A DNA stretch of 11,009 bases from CBDHHC01 sp050633205 (GTDB taxonomy: Bacteria > Pseudomonadota > Alphaproteobacteria > Rhizobiales > CBDHHC01). Shown one piece after another: positions 6,455 through 11,009 of the stretch. How positions within the stretch are numbered: position 1 is the stretch's first letter; the number at the start of each line of letters is the position of its first letter. Location: positions 1 through 11,009 of the forward strand of contig JBOEGA010000157.1 of the NCBI GenBank assembly GCA_050633205.1, written 5' to 3'. The notes under the pieces are model-generated. The model worked only from the letters and a program-made list of their open reading frames with translations, did no database searches and was not told the origin of the DNA. A program made the translations under genes and the position numbers.

Positions 6455-6585
6455 TATTCAGGAACTGAAGTGAGTTTCTTGCCCACTTTGTTTCCTGCTC
6501 GACACACTTGGGGCTTTACCTTTAACCTCCTGCATAAAGCCCCTGACTTTTGCCGGACGAGTTTATTTAACTCGTTCGGCTTTTT
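6455..6585 (+). ncRNA. Putative small regulatory RNA with three hairpins
   Basis: Three consecutive stem-loops end in a strong intrinsic terminator, with no gene immediately upstream to need it. Hairpin 1 (6459-6497) pairs CAGGAA with TTCCTG and continues through GAAGTG/CACTTT. Hairpin 2 pairs GGGGCTTTA (6510-6518) with TAAAGCCCC (6535-6543), 9 perfect pairs, and exposes ACCTCCT in its 16-base loop (CCTCCT at 6526-6531), an anti-Shine-Dalgarno motif. Hairpin 3 is the terminator (6552-6580) with five T. Known alphaproteobacterial trans-acting sRNAs share such CU-rich loops and this architecture, so base-pairing with mRNA ribosome-binding sites is inferred. The 5' end is uncertain: a further small inverted repeat (AAACC/GGTTT inside CTATG/CATAG, 6422-6453) could belong to the RNA or be a regulatory site, and no clear promoter is seen. 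I cannot assign an Rfam family. Confidence 0.55.
6552..6585 (+). terminator. Strong Rho-independent terminator of the putative sRNA
   Basis: GCCGGACGAGTT (6552-6563) pairs with AACTCGTTCGGC (6569-6580) over 12 base pairs including one G-U, around the loop TATTT, followed directly by TTTTT (6581-6585). This is a textbook intrinsic terminator on the plus strand. It ends more than 200 bases past the nearest upstream stop codon. Confidence 0.88.
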
Positions 6586-6657
6586 CATATTGATGCTTAT
6601 ATTTATGATATAGTCCTGCTAATATTTCTAACCTACATAGTATAGCGGGAGTTATTG

Positions 6658-6969
6658 ATGGCACTTGAACTACGCCCTAATTGTGAGCTTTGTGACAAAG
6701 ATTTACCTCCTCAGTCTACCGAAGCCATGATCTGCAGTTATGAATGTACATTCTGCAGTACCTGTGTGGAACAGGAGCTTAAAAATGTCTGTCCAAACTG
6801 TGGGGGTGGTTTTGTTTCAAGGCCTATCCGACCAGCAAAACAGTGGCGTTCCGGTGTATGTGTTGACAATCATCCCCCATCACAGAAACGGGTAAAAACT
6901 TCAAAGGATATCGAGGAGATAAGAAGCTTCACTGCCCGGGTTTCAGGTACTCCTCCTGAAGATCGCTGA
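6658..6969 (+). CDS. DUF1272 family cysteine-rich (zinc-binding) protein
   Basis: The 103-residue protein begins MALELRPNCELCDKDLPP and matches the DUF1272 pattern as I know it. Eight cysteines in the first half are paired as C9-x2-C12, C26-x3-C30-x2-C33-x2-C36 and C45-x2-C48 (CPNCGG), which would hold two zinc ions in a RING- or ribbon-like fold. The C-terminal half is polar and basic with no cysteine motif, longer than the core domain. ATG 6658 is preferred to TTG 6655 because GGGAG (6647-6651) lies six bases upstream. The biochemical role of DUF1272 is unknown; nucleic acid or protein binding is only a guess. The next gene, a transporter, starts 16 bases after its stop, so they are likely co-transcribed. 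Confidence 0.88.
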   Translation: MALELRPNCELCDKDLPPQSTEAMICSYECTFCSTCVEQELKNVCPNCGGGFVSRPIRPAKQWRSGVCVDNHPPSQKRVKTSKDIEEIRSFTARVSGTPPEDR

Positions 6970-6985
6970 TCAGGATATTTGATCA

Positions 6986-7855
6986 ATGTGGTTTGTATTG
7001 TCCTGTGCGGCTGCTGTATCCAATGCCGGATATTCTGTCGGTGTAAAATTTCTTCCCAGATATTCAGGGCTGGAGATTGCAACTGTCAGTCATATAGTAT
7101 GTGGCCTGCTGGCTCTGATCATGTTTATGAGGCTGGGTCTGAGTGTTCCTACAGACAGAGCTTTTCTGTTTCCTGCGATCAGTACAATTATATTGAATAT
7201 CATAGCGGCAATTCTCTTATTTACCGCCATTGCCCGAAGTGAAATCTCGATATCCCTGCCCTTTCTAAGCCTGACGCCAATATTGACAGCCGGGCTTGCC
7301 TATCTGATGCGAGGAGAGCTTCTTACGCCTGTTGAAATTGCCGGACTTATCCTGATTGTTTCGGGGACTTTCACAATTGAGGCCAGAACGGCCAGGGATT
7401 TTCTTTATCTGGGAGGAGCCAGGGTCTTTCGTAACCGTGGAGTTACTCTGGTTTCTATTGTTGCGGTTATTTTCGGGCTTTCCAGCGTATTTGACAAGAA
7501 TGCTACACTTGCTTCCGACCCTATGACCTTCTCAACATTTTCACTGGCAGCAAGAGGGGTGTTTTTCCTACTGCTGGCTTTTGTTCTGATCAGCAGAGGT
7601 GCAAACAGTCATAGTGTAAATAAATGGCACATGCTGCTTTTTGCCGGAATGGGTATTCTGATGTTTACAGAATTACTTACGCAGATGTGGGCCCTGACTG
7701 ATGCCATGGTTGCCAATGTTATTGCTGTAAAACGGCTTGGTATGCTGGTGACTTCTGTGGCAGGTTTTGTTGTCTTTAAAGAAAAGTTCACCTATGCCCG
7801 CGCTGCAGGCATAGGGATGATGATTTCCGGCTCAATTCTGATCTATTACGGATAA
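6986..7855 (+). CDS. EamA/DMT superfamily transporter
   Basis: Inner-membrane protein of the drug/metabolite transporter superfamily, whose members move metabolites, amino acids or toxic compounds; the substrate cannot be read from sequence. The 289 residues match the usual 280-310. The hydrophobic pattern fits ten helices in two EamA repeats, roughly residues 1-135 and 150-289. The first repeat ends near ELLTPVEIAGLILIVSGTF and the second near EKFTYARAAGIGMMISGSIL, the equivalent final-helix segments. ATG 6986 is the first possible start, since TGA lies in frame two codons upstream; AGGA is ten bases before it. It follows the DUF1272 gene by 16 bases, probably as one operon. Its stop faces the hlyD-type gene with five bases between them. 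Confidence 0.9.
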   Translation: MWFVLSCAAAVSNAGYSVGVKFLPRYSGLEIATVSHIVCGLLALIMFMRLGLSVPTDRAFLFPAISTIILNIIAAILLFTAIARSEISISLPFLSLTPILTAGLAYLMRGELLTPVEIAGLILIVSGTFTIEARTARDFLYLGGARVFRNRGVTLVSIVAVIFGLSSVFDKNATLASDPMTFSTFSLAARGVFFLLLAFVLISRGANSHSVNKWHMLLFAGMGILMFTELLTQMWALTDAMVANVIAVKRLGMLVTSVAGFVVFKEKFTYARAAGIGMMISGSILIYYG

Positions 7856-7860
7856 CAGAA

Positions 7861-9330
7861 TTACCGCTCCCTGAGAGATTCGTCCTGGATACGCATAAGC
7901 GGGCTCAAAAGGAATTCGATGACACGGCGGTCGCCTGTTTTGATTTCTGCCATTACCGTCATTCCCGGAGAAAGTTTTACATCCTCATTGTTCACACGAA
8001 TGGATTCGCGTTCCAGATCAATGCGAACCGGGAAGACCAGCGGACCTGACGAGTTTCCCTGTTGCTGGCTCTGGTTACCGCTGGCAACATGTGTCTGAGA
8101 CTGGCTCACAGCATCATCGGAAATAGAAATAACATTGCCCGGAATGACGCCATACTGAGTAAAGTTAAAAGTCTCCACTTTAATGCGGACTTTCTGCCCC
8201 TGTTTCACAAAGCCCTTATCCTTATTCAGAAGATTAGCTTCAACTTCCAGTTTTGTACCTTTGGGAACGATAACCATGGCCTGCTGGCCTGTGGTTAATA
8301 CATCTCCTACAGTATGAACTGAAAGCTGCTGAACAGTTCCCCCAACCGGAGCGAAGAGCTTGCCCTGCTCTTCCCGGTTCTGCGCCTTGAAGACTTCCTT
8401 ACGCAGACTGGATATGCGTTTTTCATTATCAGCCAGTTCTGCAATCAGCTTCTGCAGCTGCTCTTCACGTCTTTGCTTGCCCTGCAGTTTTAAAGTTGCA
8501 ATGGCAGATCCGAGTTCAGCCAGCCTGCCTTTTTCGGTGGCGAGGTCTGCGCGCTGTTCATAGAGGAGCTGGGCGCGTTCCAGATAACTTGCTCTTGATC
8601 CGGAGCCGCTTTTTGCCAGAGAATCAAGCATATCCACACGCTCTTTCATGACAGCGACCAGCTTCTCGCGCTCTGCTACGGTGTTTTTTGTACGGAGCAT
8701 TTCATAGGTTTTCTGCTCAACTTCACTGGCTATCCGCGCCTGATCAGCTTCGTATGATCTCAGAGTACTTGTGAGAACGTTTTGCTGCAGGAGTCTTATG
8801 CTGTCGGAAGTATTTTTCAGCTTAGGGAGCCTGACTGTTTTAGCTTTTTGATTTCCTCTGATCGCTTTAATGGATACCGAGAGCCTGGTCGAGATTGCCT
8901 GGGAAATAATAAGATCCTGCTCAAGGCGGGTTCTATCGGCTTCCTGTTCGGTTGGATCCAGTTCAAGAAGAAGATCTCCTGCTTTGACCTCTTCACCCTG
9001 CCTGACATGGATTGCCTTGACCTTACTGGTCATAAGCGGCTCAATTACCTTAACATTGCCAACGGGAATGATTTTACCCTGCAAAGTGGCGTAGATGTCT
9101 ATCCGGCCGAAAATTGACCAGACCATAGCTATCGTAAACAGCAGGATTATAGATAAACCGACTGCTCGCCCGACCGGGGATGGAGGGGTTTCCATGATTT
9201 CGATGGCGGCTGCCTGAAATTCACGTTCATTGCGCTGAAGAGCAGGCTTTTTGCCTTCGCGCTTTTCTTCCTCATAAGCTGCCTCGGCTACCTTTTTATA
9301 GCGTAGTAATGTACTGAAAAAATTAAACAT
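7861..9330 (-). CDS. Type I secretion membrane-fusion protein (HlyD family)
   Basis: Periplasmic adaptor that links the inner-membrane ABC exporter to a TolC-type outer-membrane channel. The 489 residues fit the family. In order: a short charged cytoplasmic N-terminus, one membrane segment at about 56-75 (LSIILLFTIAMVWSIFG), a biotinyl-lipoyl-like region (VKAIHVRQGEEVKAGDLLLELDP, about 104-126), a long coiled coil to about residue 340, then a beta-barrel domain with the family signature LSPGMTVMAEIKTG near the C-terminus. A Gln/Ser/Asn-rich, low-complexity stretch (about 409-430) sits in the barrel domain. The ATG at 9330 is chosen because it follows the ABC stop by one base (TAATATG) with GGAGGG nine bases upstream; a start at 9387 would overlap the ABC gene by 56 bases. 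No outer-membrane channel or substrate gene is in view. Confidence 0.94.
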   Translation of the reverse strand: MFNFFSTLLRYKKVAEAAYEEEKREGKKPALQRNEREFQAAAIEIMETPPSPVGRAVGLSIILLFTIAMVWSIFGRIDIYATLQGKIIPVGNVKVIEPLMTSKVKAIHVRQGEEVKAGDLLLELDPTEQEADRTRLEQDLIISQAISTRLSVSIKAIRGNQKAKTVRLPKLKNTSDSIRLLQQNVLTSTLRSYEADQARIASEVEQKTYEMLRTKNTVAEREKLVAVMKERVDMLDSLAKSGSGSRASYLERAQLLYEQRADLATEKGRLAELGSAIATLKLQGKQRREEQLQKLIAELADNEKRISSLRKEVFKAQNREEQGKLFAPVGGTVQQLSVHTVGDVLTTGQQAMVIVPKGTKLEVEANLLNKDKGFVKQGQKVRIKVETFNFTQYGVIPGNVISISDDAVSQSQTHVASGNQSQQQGNSSGPLVFPVRIDLERESIRVNNEDVKLSPGMTVMAEIKTGDRRVIEFLLSPLMRIQDESLRER

Positions 9331-9331
9331 A

Positions 9332-11009
9332 TTACCAGCCCTCCAGGCCTTCATCGCCATAAGTCTGCAGCTTGTAAAGCTGGGCATAGCGACCGTTATT
9401 GCGCATCAGCTCCTTATGGGTTCCTTCTTCAGTGATACGGCCCTGCTCAATGGTTATTATGCGAGACGCCTTGCGAATTGCCGGCAGGCGGTGAGATACA
9501 ATAAAGACGGTTCGGCCTTTAGCGATATCATCCATGTTCTGCTCAATGACATATTCGGATACATAATCAAGGGCGCTGGTTGCTTCATCAAAGATAAGGA
9601 TTTTAGGGTCAGTCGCCAAAGCACGGGCAATGGCTACGCGCTGTCTCTGACCGCCGGAAAGGTTAGCACCACGCTCCACCAGAACAGTATCATACCCCTT
9701 TGGAAGTTTGATGATAAAGTCATGAGCGCCTGCTAGTTTGGCTGCTTTAATGACTTCTTCAAAATCCATACCCGGATTGGCAAGAGCAATGTTCTCTCTC
9801 ACTGTGCGGTTGAAGAGTATGTTTTCCTGAAGGACTATACCAATCTGTCGCCTCAGCCAGCGTGGGTTTGTCATGGCGATATCGACGCCGTCGACCATGA
9901 TGCGGCCGGATTCTGGAACATGCAGACGCTGGAGAAGTTTTACCAGAGTACTTTTTCCAGAGCCAGACGGGCCGGCAATACCAATGATCTCTCCTGCCTG
10001 AACATCTATGCTGATATTGGACAGAATTTCAGGTTCTCCAGGACCATAACGGAATGTTACATTTTCGAAAAAGATGCTGCCTTCAAGCTCTTTCAGGGTA
10101 CTGCGGGTTGTTTCGTGATCTGCTTCTGGTGGCATATTGAGGATATCACCAAGACGGCTTACTGAAACGCGAAGTTGCTGGAAGTCCTGCCAGATATCGG
10201 TGAGTTTCAGAATTGGTGTGCTGACACAGGCCGTCAACATTATGAATGCGATGAGCTGGCCTGCGGTGATGCTCCCCTCCACGACAAGCTGCGCGCCATA
10301 CCACAGGACTGTTGCGATGACTGTGGCATAAACAAAGAGTGCAAAATGGCTTGCGATATTAGACACTTTTGTTGCTGCAAAGCTTGCTGATGTGTATCCG
10401 GCAAGCTGATCTTCCCAGCGCCTCTGCATCTGAGGTTCCAGAGCCATGGACTTCAGGGTTTCAACGCCTGTTATGGACTCAACAAGGAAGGTTTCGTTTT
10501 CAGCACTTCTGGCAAACTTTTCCTCAATGCGGTGCCTGAGCAGAGGTGTAATTGTAAGCCAGATTAACAGATAGACTGGTAATGAAACCATTACGATTAA
10601 TGTGAGCTCCCAGCTATAGAGCCACATAACCAGCAGGAAGATACCGATAAACATAAAGTCCATACACAGCGTCAATGCAGAACCTGTAAGGAAGGCCCTC
10701 ACATTTTCCAGCTCGCGAATACGTGCCACGGACTGGCCTGCCTGATGAGATTCGAAATAGCTTATTGGCAGTGCCATCAAATGTCTGAACAGTTTGGAGC
10801 CAAGGGTGACATCCACTTTGCTGGCAGTATGGGTTGTTACATAGGTTCGCAGTGCACTCAGTATAATCTGAAACAATGCCACCAGCACCAGCCCCAGAAT
10901 GACCACATGAAGTGTTTTCATGCCGTGGTGTACGAGGACCTTATCTATCACGACCTGGAATATGAAGGGTGTCAGGAGCACCAGTATCTGAACAAAAAGA
11001 GTTGCGAAG
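9332..11009 (-). CDS. Type I secretion ABC permease/ATPase (HlyB-like), N-terminus outside window
   Basis: Inner-membrane ABC exporter that powers one-step secretion of proteins, typically RTX proteins or bacteriocin-like peptides. The 558 residues in view start inside the transmembrane domain (FATLFVQIL, then TPFIFQVVIDKVLVHHG, the classic HlyB segment); the first helices and any N-terminal C39 or C39-like domain lie beyond the right edge. The ATPase domain is complete: Walker A GPSGSGKST near 9947-9973, Q-loop (VLQENILF), signature LSGGQRQ near 9641-9661, Walker B ILIFDEATSALD near 9566-9601, and the H-loop SHR at about 9488-9496. All catalytic residues are present, so it should be active. 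It is translationally coupled to the HlyD-type gene directly downstream. Whether it carries a peptidase domain, and so whether it cuts leader peptides, cannot be decided here. Confidence 0.95.
   Translation of the reverse strand, partial: FATLFVQILVLLTPFIFQVVIDKVLVHHGMKTLHVVILGLVLVALFQIILSALRTYVTTHTASKVDVTLGSKLFRHLMALPISYFESHQAGQSVARIRELENVRAFLTGSALTLCMDFMFIGIFLLVMWLYSWELTLIVMVSLPVYLLIWLTITPLLRHRIEEKFARSAENETFLVESITGVETLKSMALEPQMQRRWEDQLAGYTSASFAATKVSNIASHFALFVYATVIATVLWYGAQLVVEGSITAGQLIAFIMLTACVSTPILKLTDIWQDFQQLRVSVSRLGDILNMPPEADHETTRSTLKELEGSIFFENVTFRYGPGEPEILSNISIDVQAGEIIGIAGPSGSGKSTLVKLLQRLHVPESGRIMVDGVDIAMTNPRWLRRQIGIVLQENILFNRTVRENIALANPGMDFEEVIKAAKLAGAHDFIIKLPKGYDTVLVERGANLSGGQRQRVAIARALATDPKILIFDEATSALDYVSEYVIEQNMDDIAKGRTVFIVSHRLPAIRKASRIITIEQGRITEEGTHKELMRNNGRYAQLYKLQTYGDEGLEGW
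9339..9344 (-). promoter_or_regulatory. Ribosome-binding site of the HlyD-type gene, inside the ABC gene
   Basis: On the minus strand GGAGGG lies within the last codons of the ABC gene, nine bases before the ATG at 9330. Together with the TAATATG stop-start junction it fixes the start and indicates translational coupling. Confidence 0.8.

Noticed and set aside
6388..6588. 66-residue open frame on the minus strand
   Set aside because: It is the antisense of the three hairpins and terminator of the putative small RNA, with no family resemblance. The hairpins explain the sequence better.
6400..6590. 6S RNA or signal-recognition-particle RNA
   Set aside because: The 5' and 3' ends do not pair into one long rod with a central bubble, and the conserved SRP tetraloop region is absent. 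Three separate hairpins with a terminator fit a trans-acting sRNA better.
8782..9117. 111-residue open frame on the plus strand
   Set aside because: It is antisense to the HlyD-type coding sequence, whose domains are clear over the same stretch.
9331..9387. Longer start for the HlyD-type protein, overlapping the ABC gene
   Set aside because: The extra 19 residues come from the ABC gene read in another frame. The ATG at 9330 has a good ribosome-binding site and the stop-start junction TAATATG.
9416..10390. Plus-strand open frames of 64-106 residues opposite the ABC gene
   Set aside because: They are shadows of the ABC permease/ATPase, which is intact with every ATPase motif.
1..11009. CRISPR array, tRNA, rRNA, insertion sequence, prophage or defence genes
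   Set aside because: I read the intergenic regions on both strands and saw no repeat-spacer array, cloverleaf, transposase or phage-like gene.

Overview
The window looks like chromosomal DNA from a Gram-negative bacterium, most likely an alphaproteobacterium of moderate G+C. The reasons are that recA is followed on the same strand by alaS, that the LexA-like boxes upstream of recA resemble the alphaproteobacterial GAAC-N7-GAAC form rather than the gamma-proteobacterial CTG-N10-CAG form, and that small conserved proteins (a DUF1272 zinc protein and a 131-residue protein) resemble alphaproteobacterial ones. This assignment is inferred from content; no database search was possible.

Layout. Positions 1-2045 (minus) hold most of alaS (alanyl-tRNA synthetase), cut by the left edge just after the editing-site CGGTH motif. 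Positions 2343-3416 (minus) hold a complete recA, followed by a hairpin terminator at 2248-2269. A 395-base divergent spacer (3417-3811) carries two candidate LexA boxes for recA and a palindrome. On the plus strand come a secreted RNase T2 (3812-4522), a cold-shock protein (4729-4944), a 131-residue protein of unknown function (5045-5440) and a single-pass membrane protein of unknown function (5686-6348). The 309-base gap after it carries three consecutive hairpins ending in a strong intrinsic terminator, best read as an undescribed small RNA (about 6455-6585). A DUF1272 zinc-ribbon-like protein (6658-6969) and an EamA/DMT transporter (6986-7855) then form a likely two-gene operon.

The right end is a minus-strand type I secretion pair: an HlyB-type ABC permease/ATPase (9332 to beyond the right edge) and its HlyD-type membrane-fusion partner (7861-9330). 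They are separated by one base (TAATATG) and are almost certainly translated from one message. The transporter and hlyD converge tail to tail, with five bases between stop codons and no terminator.

The genes are mostly housekeeping (translation, recombination and SOS, cold shock) with export functions on the right. I see no phage genes, insertion sequences, CRISPR arrays, tRNA or rRNA genes. The least explained parts are the putative small RNA, the 11-base phased TCCACAT repeats near 5512-5540, and the two uncharacterised proteins at 5045 and 5686.
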